Assembly: GCF_000478885.1 (NCBI RefSeq)
Contig: NC_022567.1
Span: forward strand, 1,922,001 to 1,986,000
From: Adlercreutzia equolifaciens DSM 19450
GTDB lineage: Bacteria > Actinomycetota > Coriobacteriia > Coriobacteriales > Eggerthellaceae
DNA length: 64,000 nucleotides
Reading direction: 5' to 3'
Shown: positions 18,004 through 25,387 of the stretch, piece after piece
Position numbering within the stretch: position 1 is the stretch's first letter
How the letters are laid out: every line of letters begins with the position of its first letter
Notes under the pieces: generated by a model
The model's input: the letters and a program-made list of their open reading frames with translations, nothing else
The model's database searches: none
Told to the model about the DNA's origin: nothing
Made by a program: the position numbers and the translations under genes

Positions 18004-18073
18004 TCATCCTTTTCAGATGATGGCTTGGCAGCAAAATAATCTGTCTCCTCCCGCGAAGCATCGGCTTTGGATG
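18004..18073. promoter_or_regulatory. Candidate operator pair in the module 3 intergenic region
   Basis: Two sites of the form CATC-N7-GATG: 18005-18019, extended to TCATC...GATGA at 18004-18020, and 18059-18073. Their starts are 54 bp apart. The 5-N7-5 geometry equals that of the module 1 and 2 operators (TCnnC-N7-GnnGA) with a different arm sequence, fitting the different recognition helix of this regulator. Inference from pattern only. Confidence 0.4.
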
Positions 18074-18170
18074 ATGGCATTTCGGCGACGAGGACGCACA
18101 ATGCCGCCCATCGAATTCAATCCGGCGGGACGACGAGAGAGCCGCCGGAGCCACTTGGAAGGAGAGGAGC

Positions 18171-18803
18171 ATGGCTCACGTATCCCTGCGCAAGATCGTT
18201 CTTGCCTCCGCTGTCGCGGGTGTCATCGCACTTATGTCCCTGGGCACTGTCGGCTGCGCCCCGAAAACGGCAGATCTCAGCGAAACGGGCAGCGGCTCAC
18301 AGGCTGAAGCCGACGAGAACGCCGCAATGACAGGGGACTTCGCGTTCTCCGCAGATGCCGACTGCACCACCTGCCACAGCACCGAGGGCGACTCGCTCGG
18401 CGACGCGACGATGCCCGCATCTAACCATGCGACGCAGGAGTGCACCACCTGCCATAGCGACATCGACAGCCTGGCGACCGCCCACGATGGCGTGCAGTTC
18501 GGCGACAAGGCGCCCAAACGGCTGAAAAAGACCACCATCGATACCACCGCCTGCTTCAGCAGCGGTTGCCACGGCAGCCAGGAGGACCTGGCCGCCAAGA
18601 CTGAAGCCTGCGCCATCCTCACCGACGCCAACGGCACGGTAGTGAACCCCCACGCCCTGCCCGAGAACGAAGATCATACGACCATCGACTGCGGCAGCTG
18701 TCACAGCATGCATTCCGACGACACCATCGAGGACACGGCAAAGAAGGCATGCAAGGGCTGCCACCACATGGACGTCTACGAGTGCAACACCTGCCACGAG
18801 TAA
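18171..18803 (+). CDS. Multihaem c-type cytochrome lipoprotein (about six haems)
   Basis: 210 aa. Lipobox GTVGC with Cys29. Haem sites CTTCH (65-69), CTTCH (91-95), CGSCH (174-178), CKGCH (194-198), CNTCH (205-209), plus an expanded CFSSGCH (128-134), CX4CH, as known from some class III cytochromes. A membrane-anchored electron carrier, most likely the donor for the Tat flavoprotein encoded 141 bases downstream. Ribosome site GGAAGGAGAGG. The 141-base gap has short G/C dyads but no clear terminator, so the two genes may be co-transcribed. Confidence 0.9.
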   Translation: MAHVSLRKIVLASAVAGVIALMSLGTVGCAPKTADLSETGSGSQAEADENAAMTGDFAFSADADCTTCHSTEGDSLGDATMPASNHATQECTTCHSDIDSLATAHDGVQFGDKAPKRLKKTTIDTTACFSSGCHGSQEDLAAKTEACAILTDANGTVVNPHALPENEDHTTIDCGSCHSMHSDDTIEDTAKKACKGCHHMDVYECNTCHE

Positions 18804-18944
18804 GGCCCGGCGCATTTAATTGACTCCGGTTCCGCCCGGACCCCGTCAATCCCTCCCCCTACGGGGCCCGAGTGCGGCCATTCCCATCTCAGCATCATCC
18901 GCACTCCGGCGGATGACATAGCAAGCCTTATTAAGGAGGAAAAC

Positions 18945-20609
18945 ATGGAGGAAGTATCTCGCCGCTCTTTTTTGAAGGGCTCCGCCCTGGCTGCCGCCGG
19001 CGCTGCCGGCGCCGCCGCCCTGGCCGGGTGCGCCAACAACGACGCTGCGCTCTCTGAGACTGGCAGCACCCCCGAGTGGATGCCCGAGACCTGGGACCAC
19101 GAGACCGACGTTTTGGTGATCGGCTACGGCGGAGCGGGCCTGTGGGCCGGCATCACCGCCTTCGACGAGGGCGCTCAAGTGCTCTATCTGGAGAAATCGC
19201 CGTTCCGCGGAGGCGGGTCCTCGTCTATCAACATGGGTCAGTGGACTGCCCCCCACGATGCCGACGCGGCCGCTCAGTTTGCTTTCGAGGCCTTCCATGG
19301 GCAGACACCTATGGAGGTCTGCCAGGCCTGGGCCGAGGAAGCCGTGCAAAACCCCGACTACGCCGACGAGTACGGCCTCGAGTACACCCTGGGCGATAGC
19401 CCCCGTGCCGAGTACAACATCTTCACTGGCTACGAGGAGATGTACGTCGGTTCCGGCGACGGCTACGGCGCGGGCTTCTTCGAGGCCATGGACCAACATC
19501 GCGCCGACCGCGGCATCGAGGTGCTGTTCGAATGCCACGACGAGGAGCTCATCCAGAACCCCGTCACCAAGGAGATCGTCGGCTGCTACACCCTCATGGG
19601 AACCGACGAGACCCCCAAGGCCGTGAAGGCCTCCAAGGGCGTCATCCTGTGCACTGGCGGCTTCGAATTCAACGAGGAGCTGCAGGCCAAGTATCTGAAG
19701 TGCTACCCGATGCGCGGCTTCTACGGCTGGAAGTACAACACCGGCGACGGCATCACCATGGCCCAGAAGGTGGGTGCCGACCTGTGGCACATGCAGCAGG
19801 TCTGTGGCGGCGACGACGCCTGGTTCGACGATCCGGAGATCGTGCCCGGGGGCGTTTCCGTGCAGAGCCCCACGCCCAATTACATCAAAGTATCTCGCCT
19901 AGGCGAACGCTGGGGTAACGAGGAAATCTTCAGCCCCCATGGTGGCTGGAAGCCCTACGCCAATTTCGATGAGGAGATCTGCGATTTCGACCGTATTCCC
20001 TCTTGGTACATCTTCGATCAGACCTCCTTCGACGGCGGCTCCTGGGGCGGCATGGTCGGCGGCGCGGCCACCGAGAACGGTGGCATGGGCATCGGCTACA
20101 TGACCGAGGGTCTCGATCCCGAACTCGGTGGCTGGGCCGGATGGTCTGCCGACAACAAATGGGAGCTCGAGCGTGGCTGGATTACCACCGGCGCCACCCT
20201 GGACGAGCTGGCCGCCAACATCGCCGCCAGCAAATGGGACGACAAGATGGACGCTGAGAAGCTGAAGGCCTCCGTTGCCCGCTGGAACGAGCTGTGCGAC
20301 AAGGGCGCTGACGAGGACTTCGGCCGCCAGCAGCTGGCAAAGGTCGAGACCGGTCCGTTCTACGCCATTCCGCTGTACCCGGGCATCTGCAATACCATCG
20401 GCGGTGCTCGCCGCAACGAGAACGCCAACATCGTCGATCCGAGCGGCAACCCGATTCCGCGCCTGTACTCCGCCGGCTCGTTCGGCAACATGAATGGCCA
20501 CACTTACGCCATCACCGGCGGCAATGGCTCCGAGAACTGGTGCGTTGGCCGTATCGCCGGCCGCAATGCCGCCGCCCTCGAACCCTGGGATGCCGCGACC
20601 GAGGCCTAG
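18945..20609 (+). CDS. Tat-exported FAD-dependent fumarate-reductase-like oxidoreductase
   Basis: 554 aa. Tat signal SRRSFLKGS followed by a lipobox (LAGC, Cys29), so a Tat lipoprotein. FAD Rossmann motif VLVIGYGGAGLWAG (56-69) and the C-terminal FAD region RLYSAGSFGNMNGHTYAITG. Family members reduce the double bond of fumarate, urocanate or other enoates, or reduce drugs and phenols, using electrons from a partner cytochrome; in Eggerthellaceae many paralogues exist with different substrates. This one has no fused haem domain and would take electrons from the product of 18171-18803. Substrate not predictable from sequence. Confidence 0.9.
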   Translation: MEEVSRRSFLKGSALAAAGAAGAAALAGCANNDAALSETGSTPEWMPETWDHETDVLVIGYGGAGLWAGITAFDEGAQVLYLEKSPFRGGGSSSINMGQWTAPHDADAAAQFAFEAFHGQTPMEVCQAWAEEAVQNPDYADEYGLEYTLGDSPRAEYNIFTGYEEMYVGSGDGYGAGFFEAMDQHRADRGIEVLFECHDEELIQNPVTKEIVGCYTLMGTDETPKAVKASKGVILCTGGFEFNEELQAKYLKCYPMRGFYGWKYNTGDGITMAQKVGADLWHMQQVCGGDDAWFDDPEIVPGGVSVQSPTPNYIKVSRLGERWGNEEIFSPHGGWKPYANFDEEICDFDRIPSWYIFDQTSFDGGSWGGMVGGAATENGGMGIGYMTEGLDPELGGWAGWSADNKWELERGWITTGATLDELAANIAASKWDDKMDAEKLKASVARWNELCDKGADEDFGRQQLAKVETGPFYAIPLYPGICNTIGGARRNENANIVDPSGNPIPRLYSAGSFGNMNGHTYAITGGNGSENWCVGRIAGRNAAALEPWDAATEA

Positions 20610-20637
20610 ACCCGGCCTGGCGCCGATGAGCACAAGC

Positions 20638-20667
20638 GGGCCCGCTCTTGAAAAGCGGGCCCTTTTT
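20638..20667 (+). terminator. Rho-independent terminator after the flavoprotein gene
   Basis: 9-bp stem GGGCCCGCT / AGCGGGCCC, 7-base loop, then TTTTT, 28 bases after the stop codon. It separates module 3 from the U32-like gene. Confidence 0.9.
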
Positions 20668-20694
20668 CTAAACGAGAGAGGAAGGAGGGGCTCT

Positions 20695-21837
20695 GTGGCT
20701 CAACTCGAGTTTTCCGTTCCTTACAACGGAGACGCCGCCACGCTGCGGCAGCTGATCGCGCTTCAAAAACGCAACGGCAACGTTATTCGGGAGATCTACC
20801 TGAATGCGCCGCAAGCCATCACCGGTTCGGGCCGCGTTGGAAACGTGACGACCCTCGACGAGTTCGTCGGAGTGGTCAGCGTCATTCGCGAGGCGGGCAT
20901 CCGCGTCGACATCACGATGAATTCCACGTGCGATGGCGGGGATTGGTACGCCGAGGAGACCCTCAATCGCCAAATCGGATTCATTCGCGATATGCACGAG
21001 CAACACGGCATTGAGGCAGTGACACTGGCCAACCCCTTCCTCATTGAACAAGCGCGCCAAACCTGTCCGAACCTTGAAATCAGCGCCTCAGTCCTCGCTG
21101 ACATCGATTGCTTTTCCCGCGCCGAAGCCTTCGCACTGGCAGGTGCCACCACTATGACCGTGGACACGAGCATCAACCGCGACCTGAAGCTCTTGCGGCA
21201 AATCCGCGAGAAACTTGGCGTAGAGCTCAAACTCATGGTGAACGAGGGGTGCTTGAACAAATGCCCCTTCCGTAAATTCCACATGAACCTGATCTCGCAC
21301 AAGTCCCAAGAGGCGCGCGACGAGGGAAACTCATTCTCCTTCGCTTGTGGCAGCATCATCGAGCGGGATGCTGGGCAAATCTTCAAGTCGAACTGGATTA
21401 GACCCGAGGATCTGCGGCGCTACGAAGACATCACGCGCTTCTTCAAGATCGTCGGCCGCGATATGATGCCGAGCAAGGTGCTTCGCTGCACGGAAGCCTA
21501 CTTGGACGAGTCTTACGACGGTAACCTCTTCGATCTGCTGTGCAGTTCCATCGGCTACTACGGCATCGAATTCCGCGCGCACATCGACAACAAGGCACTT
21601 GGCAGGACAAATTTTTTCAAACGCACTTCCACCTGCAACCGGCAATGCCAGCGCTGCGCCTACTGCGCCGAATTGGCCGACGAGCTTCTGGGATATGGCT
21701 GGATCACCCGCGAGATGCTCGAGGATATGGGGCAGACGTCGATGATCGCCGCCATCGAAGCGCAATTCGGAGGCAGCTACCCTGTTTGCCGCTCCTTTTC
21801 AAAGACGCCCCTTGAAAACCCATTCCAATCTCTGTAA
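20695..21837 (+). CDS. U32-family (peptidase U32-like) Fe-S protein
   Basis: 380 aa. GTG start preceded by GGAAGGAGGGG; the frame opens further upstream inside the flavoprotein gene but that part is not coding. TIM-barrel-like protein with the U32 signature (NEGCLNKCPFRKFHMN, Cys186/Cys190, then Cys218 in SFACGS). A second cluster CNRQCQRCAYC (Cys314, 318, 321, 324) lies near the C-terminus. U32 relatives such as UbiU/UbiV, TrhP and RlhA bind 4Fe-4S clusters and act in oxygen-independent hydroxylation of quinones or RNA. The extra C-terminal CX3CX2CX2C suggests a second cluster. Exact role unknown. Confidence 0.7.
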   Translation: MAQLEFSVPYNGDAATLRQLIALQKRNGNVIREIYLNAPQAITGSGRVGNVTTLDEFVGVVSVIREAGIRVDITMNSTCDGGDWYAEETLNRQIGFIRDMHEQHGIEAVTLANPFLIEQARQTCPNLEISASVLADIDCFSRAEAFALAGATTMTVDTSINRDLKLLRQIREKLGVELKLMVNEGCLNKCPFRKFHMNLISHKSQEARDEGNSFSFACGSIIERDAGQIFKSNWIRPEDLRRYEDITRFFKIVGRDMMPSKVLRCTEAYLDESYDGNLFDLLCSSIGYYGIEFRAHIDNKALGRTNFFKRTSTCNRQCQRCAYCAELADELLGYGWITREMLEDMGQTSMIAAIEAQFGGSYPVCRSFSKTPLENPFQSL

Positions 21838-21854
21838 ACGCGAGGAGGAACCCT

Positions 21855-22571
21855 ATGTCTACCCAAGTCAGAACCTGGACCGAGTATTGCGGCGCCGAGG
21901 GCGAGCCCTCGCGCTGGGATCTGTCCATCAACGACCGCCCCGTGCCGGGCGGCTATATCGAGAAAACCGCCGAAGGGTTCGAGATCCATTATCCGCACCT
22001 TCCCCTCAAAACGCTCACCACCCTAGAGGAGGCAAAGCGCAGCCTGGAGCTGGCTCCACCGATTTCAACAGCTGGCCTGAAAGTGGGAAGGATGGCCGAC
22101 GAGAACAGCGACCTCATCTCGTCTGCCGAAGCTGGCGAGATACTCGGCGTGAGTCGTTTTCGCGTGAACGCCATGGTGGCCTCGGGCGTGCTGCCCGGCC
22201 GCCGCGACAACGGCAAGATTCTCGTCGATCGCGCCGCTGCGGAGCAGAAGGCCGCCCAAGGCCTCTCCGAGGGACCTCAAGGGAAGTTCACCAACCTTTT
22301 CCTGTTCTACGCGCCAGCAGGCGAACGCACGCAATATGTGGCTGAACTCGAAACCGACGACGCCGACTCCATCGAACGCGCCCGCGCCTTCGCCCAAGAA
22401 GTCATGGAGGACGAGAGCGAAGACGCCGTAGAAGTGCGCGACTACCTGCGCATGCGCAACTTCTTGCGTCGCCACGAAAACGAATTTGAGTTTGCTCGCA
22501 GCGTCTTTGGCGATCTCGTCGAAGAGCGAGCCCGACGCGCATCCCTACGCATACCGGAAACTGAAGCATAG
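21855..22571 (+). CDS. Protein with excisionase/MerR-type HTH, function unknown
   Basis: 238 aa. N-terminal ~75 residues have no recognised motif. Residues ~87-130 (ISSAEAGEILGVSRFRVNAM then VLPGRRDNGKILVDRAA) match the short winged HTH_17 type used by excisionases and by antitoxin-like regulators. The C-terminal ~100 residues are acidic with a predicted helix-rich ERARAFAQEVMEDESEDAVE stretch. Starts 17 bases after the U32-like gene, so probably same operon; the pairing suggests a local regulator or adaptor. Confidence 0.55.
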   Translation: MSTQVRTWTEYCGAEGEPSRWDLSINDRPVPGGYIEKTAEGFEIHYPHLPLKTLTTLEEAKRSLELAPPISTAGLKVGRMADENSDLISSAEAGEILGVSRFRVNAMVASGVLPGRRDNGKILVDRAAAEQKAAQGLSEGPQGKFTNLFLFYAPAGERTQYVAELETDDADSIERARAFAQEVMEDESEDAVEVRDYLRMRNFLRRHENEFEFARSVFGDLVEERARRASLRIPETEA

Positions 22572-22606
22572 CCTTTCACGCGATCTTGTCTTAGACGATA
22601 CCAAAC

Positions 22607-22783
22607 CTCGGATTTTGGCAGTCCACGGGTACCAAACCTCCAGTTTCGCCCGAAGCTCTGATCTGGGAAAACTTCCTATAATGCCTGGTAGATGGCTTGT
22701 CGCAGTTCAGCCAAAACGAGCGGTTTGGTTCCCTGCGCCTGGCAAAACAGGCGGTCTGGTACCCGCATCTGCCAAAATCCGAG
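22607..22783. repeat. Inverted-repeat element with ~35-bp imperfect arms
   Basis: Outer arms 22607-22621 and 22769-22783 are perfect inverted 15-mers (CTCGGATTTTGGCAG). Inside them CGGGTACCA.ACC is again inverted, extending the arms to ~35 bp with a few mismatches. A further ACCAAACC / GGTTTGGT pair lies at the flanks. With the hairpin at 22781-22814 and the REP copy at 22844-22871, it fills the 314-base gap between the genes ending at 22571 and 22886; no gene seen there. Confidence 0.6.
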
Positions 22784-22814
22784 CCTTGTCCCCACAGGTG
22801 CCGGGACAAGGCTC
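22781..22814. repeat. Perfect 12-bp hairpin
   Basis: GAGCCTTGTCCC and its complement separated by 10 bases. No T-tract on either strand. The bases between it and REP copy b match the linker between REP copies c and d at 41345-41426 (TCCC..GCC.GAA..GTC.GCC..TGCAGA.AGGG), so it probably stands where the partner hairpin of a REP pair belongs. Confidence 0.55.
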
Positions 22815-22843
22815 TCCCTGCCGGAAAAGTCTGCCGTTGCAGA

Positions 22844-22871
22844 GAGGGGCGACCAAGGTCGCCCCCTACGG
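22844..22871 (-). repeat. REP-like hairpin, copy b
   Basis: GAGGGGCGACCAAGG then TCGCCCCCTACGG: 28 bases identical to copy e inside the ABC-F gene. Located just beyond the stop of the M20 peptidase gene, where it could also terminate that transcript. Confidence 0.75.
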
Positions 22872-22885
22872 GGTCGCTTCTAAAG

Positions 22886-24079
22886 TTACATCGCGTACTC
22901 GGCGATGATGGCCTCGACGTAGCGGGCCATGTTCTGGAGGTCGGCTACCTCTATATACTCGTCGACGGAATGGAAGTTGGTCATGCCGATGCCGAGGGTG
23001 ATGGCGTCGGCGCCCTTCGTGCCGAGGATGTTCGCGTCGGCCCCGCCGCCGGAGGTGGCGTGGCGGGACTCAAGACCGCAAGTGGCCGCAGCGGCCTCCA
23101 AATGCGCGACGATGGCGTCGCCGGGCTCGTGCACGACAGCCGGGTAGTCCAGCTCCCAGGCCACTTCCACCTGGCCGCCGAAGCGGGCGGCGGCTTCTTC
23201 CAAGGCGCAGGTCATGACATCGCGCTGGGCGAGCACGCGATCCTCGTACAGCGAACGGCACTCCCCCATGAGCGTCACGACGACGGGCACGATATTCACG
23301 GCAACGCCGCCCTCGATGCGGCCGACGTTGGCCGTGGTGCACTCGTCGATGCGCCCAAGCGGCATGGCGGCCACGGCGGCTGCGGCGATCTGAATGGCGG
23401 AGACGCCCTCCTCCGGTTCCACGCCGGCATGGGCGGCACGGCCCTCGATGCGAGCGCGCAGCGTCCAGTGGTAGGGCGCGCCCATGATGATGGTGCCCGG
23501 CGCCCCGTCCGCATCGAGCACGAACAGCGGGAAACGTCCGTCGCGCTCGGCTTCCGGGGTAGCCGCCGGCAGATCCTTCGGCCACGCGAGCGCGCCCTCG
23601 GCCAAGGCACCGGCCCCTAGTAGGCTCTGCTCCTCGCAGGTGGTGAGCAGCACCGTGATGTCGGGCCGGGGCGTGCCGGACTCCAGCACCGAGCGCAGCC
23701 CCTCGAAAATGGCGGCGATGCCGGCCTTGTCATCGGCCGAGAGGATCGTCTCCCCCGCCGAGCAAACGACCTCGGCCATGCGGCAGGTGATGTCGTCGCA
23801 GATATGGCGCTGCTCGATGACCGCCTCGATGCCCGCGCAGGGCTTCACCGTGTCCAGATGCGCCGAGAATCCGATGCGCCCCGGCACCGTGCCGGGCAAA
23901 TGCGCGATGAGGTTGCCCGTATCCGACCCCGTTTCCGCCGCAGAAGCGTCGAAGGTGACCGTGAATCCCATCTCCGCCAGTTTTTCTGCACAATAAGCTG
24001 CCATGGGAGCCTCGTGCCATGACGGGCTCTCGATGGCCACCATTTCCAAAAACGATTCAAGCACGCGATCGGGGTTCAT
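22886..24079 (-). CDS. M20-family metallopeptidase, PepT-like
   Basis: 397 aa from the ATG at 24079 (AAGGA upstream); the frame continues further upstream through the inverted repeat at 24144-24244 but lacks homology. Metal and catalytic residues: His74/Asp76 (FSAHLDT), SADDKAG (114-120) with the bridging Asp, Glu149-Glu150 (TTCEEQ), and the C-terminal NFHSVDEY His. The dimerisation lid lies between. Probably a cytoplasmic di- or tripeptidase or an aminoacyl hydrolase; the substrate is not fixed by sequence. Confidence 0.88.
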   Translation of the reverse strand: MNPDRVLESFLEMVAIESPSWHEAPMAAYCAEKLAEMGFTVTFDASAAETGSDTGNLIAHLPGTVPGRIGFSAHLDTVKPCAGIEAVIEQRHICDDITCRMAEVVCSAGETILSADDKAGIAAIFEGLRSVLESGTPRPDITVLLTTCEEQSLLGAGALAEGALAWPKDLPAATPEAERDGRFPLFVLDADGAPGTIIMGAPYHWTLRARIEGRAAHAGVEPEEGVSAIQIAAAAVAAMPLGRIDECTTANVGRIEGGVAVNIVPVVVTLMGECRSLYEDRVLAQRDVMTCALEEAAARFGGQVEVAWELDYPAVVHEPGDAIVAHLEAAAATCGLESRHATSGGGADANILGTKGADAITLGIGMTNFHSVDEYIEVADLQNMARYVEAIIAEYAM

Positions 24080-24143
24080 AAGGGTCCTTCTTTCAAAATT
24101 TCTAAATTTTTTGTCGCAGGGATGCGCCCAAGGAAAACAGCGA

Positions 24144-24244
24144 GGGTCCGACAGGTGCCTGGATTTGCCCCGCCTTTTGCCCAAGCGGCCTTCGTGCCGC
24201 GCCGTGGCAAAAACAAGGGGCAAGGCCAGGTGCCTGTCGGACCC
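24144..24244. repeat. Inverted-repeat element with perfect 19-bp arms
   Basis: Arms 24144-24162 (GGGTCCGACAGGTGCCTGG) and 24226-24244 are perfect complements; inside them TTTTGCC / GGCAAAA and GCCCC / GGGGC continue the dyad imperfectly. Lies in the leader of the M20 gene, between it and ppaC. Confidence 0.65.
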
Positions 24245-24253
24245 GCAGCGTCG

Positions 24254-24281
24254 CGTAATAATTCCTCAAGGAATTATTACG
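24254..24281 (-). terminator. 28-bp palindrome at the ppaC stop codon
   Basis: Perfect 13-bp arms (CGTAATAATTCCT) around a 2-base centre; its minus-strand start includes the ppaC stop TAA. No U-tract follows, so termination is weak or it serves as an mRNA 3'-end hairpin. AT-rich, unlike its surroundings. Confidence 0.45.
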
Positions 24282-25245
24282 AGGCAAGAATGGGGGCCGC
24301 CACCTGCTTCTTGCGGGACAGCACGCCGGGCATCCAGTTGCCGCCCTCGCAGCACTCGATCTCGAAGACGCGGTTCACACGGGCCGGGTCGCCCTCCACG
24401 ATGAACTGCGAGCCCTCGGCCAGAATGTCAGTGACGAGCAGCAGGGCGAACTCGTAGCCGTTGTCTTCCACGAGCTTCTTCATGTGATCGCGAATCTCCG
24501 CCTCGCGGGCCATCACGGTCGGGAGGTCTACCGTCTCGCGCTGGGCGATGAGCACCGTCACGTCGTCGTTGACCTTGAACTCCTTGGAATCGGCCTCGAC
24601 CAACTTGGCGATGGGCATTTTGTCCTCGCCGCCGCGGGTGCGGAAGATGTCCATGCCGTACTCCACCGCGTCGATGCCGAGCTTGTCGGCGAGGAAGTTC
24701 ACCTGGTCGACGTCCACCTGGGTGCAGGTGGGAGACTTCATGATGACCGTGTCGGTGAGGATGGCCGACAGGAGCACGCGGGCGATGGAATCGGGCAGCT
24801 CGATGCCGGTCTGGCGGAACTGAAGCGTGACGATGGTGGCCGTGGAGCCGATGGGGAGGTTCAAAAAGAGGATGGGGTTGGCCGTGGAAACATCGGCGAT
24901 GCGATGGTGGTCGATGATCTCGACGACATCGGCGTTCTCGATACCCGGGGCCGCCTGGCCGATCTCGTTGTGATCCACGAGGATGACCTTCTGCTTGACT
25001 TCCTCGCCATCGCGCTCGACAGGGTTCACGTTTTCGATGAGCACCGGCTCGGCGATGTCGTTCTGCTCCAGAATCCAGGCGCTTTCCACCGGCAGCGGCC
25101 CCAGACGGGCGGGCACGTACTCGACGGCGTCGGCCTCGCCGTCGCGGGCGGCCAGCGCATTCTTCAGATGCGCGTAGCCCACGGCTGCGGCGATGGAGTC
25201 GTTGTCGGGGTTGCGATGGCCCACGACGAGGATTTTGGAAGACAT
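24277..25245 (-). CDS. ppaC: Manganese-dependent inorganic pyrophosphatase (DHH family)
   Basis: 322 aa, a little above the usual ~310. Metal motifs HRNPDND (10-16), VDHNE and IDHH in the DHH domain, and the C-terminal substrate loop SRKKQV in the DHHA2 domain. Hydrolyses pyrophosphate to drive biosynthesis. No CBS or DRTGG insertion is visible, so it is the unregulated form. Minus-strand -10 TATACT at 25284-25289. Confidence 0.95.
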   Translation of the reverse strand: MSSKILVVGHRNPDNDSIAAAVGYAHLKNALAARDGEADAVEYVPARLGPLPVESAWILEQNDIAEPVLIENVNPVERDGEEVKQKVILVDHNEIGQAAPGIENADVVEIIDHHRIADVSTANPILFLNLPIGSTATIVTLQFRQTGIELPDSIARVLLSAILTDTVIMKSPTCTQVDVDQVNFLADKLGIDAVEYGMDIFRTRGGEDKMPIAKLVEADSKEFKVNDDVTVLIAQRETVDLPTVMAREAEIRDHMKKLVEDNGYEFALLLVTDILAEGSQFIVEGDPARVNRVFEIECCEGGNWMPGVLSRKKQVAAPILAS

Positions 25246-25387
25246 GAAGGTTCCCCTTTCTCACCAACTTACGGTTTTGAGGCAGTATAGCGCCTCTGCG
25301 CCCGTTAGGCGATGGGCTATGATAGGCTTCTTCGATGAAATGAAGCCCTGAACTGCTCTGCGGATGGGAAACGCGAAAGGAGCTCTT

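Noticed and set aside
22080..22571. HTH protein at 21855 as an excisionase of an integrated element
   Set aside because: The HTH type fits, but there is no integrase, attachment-site repeat or tRNA nearby, and the protein is three times longer than excisionases.
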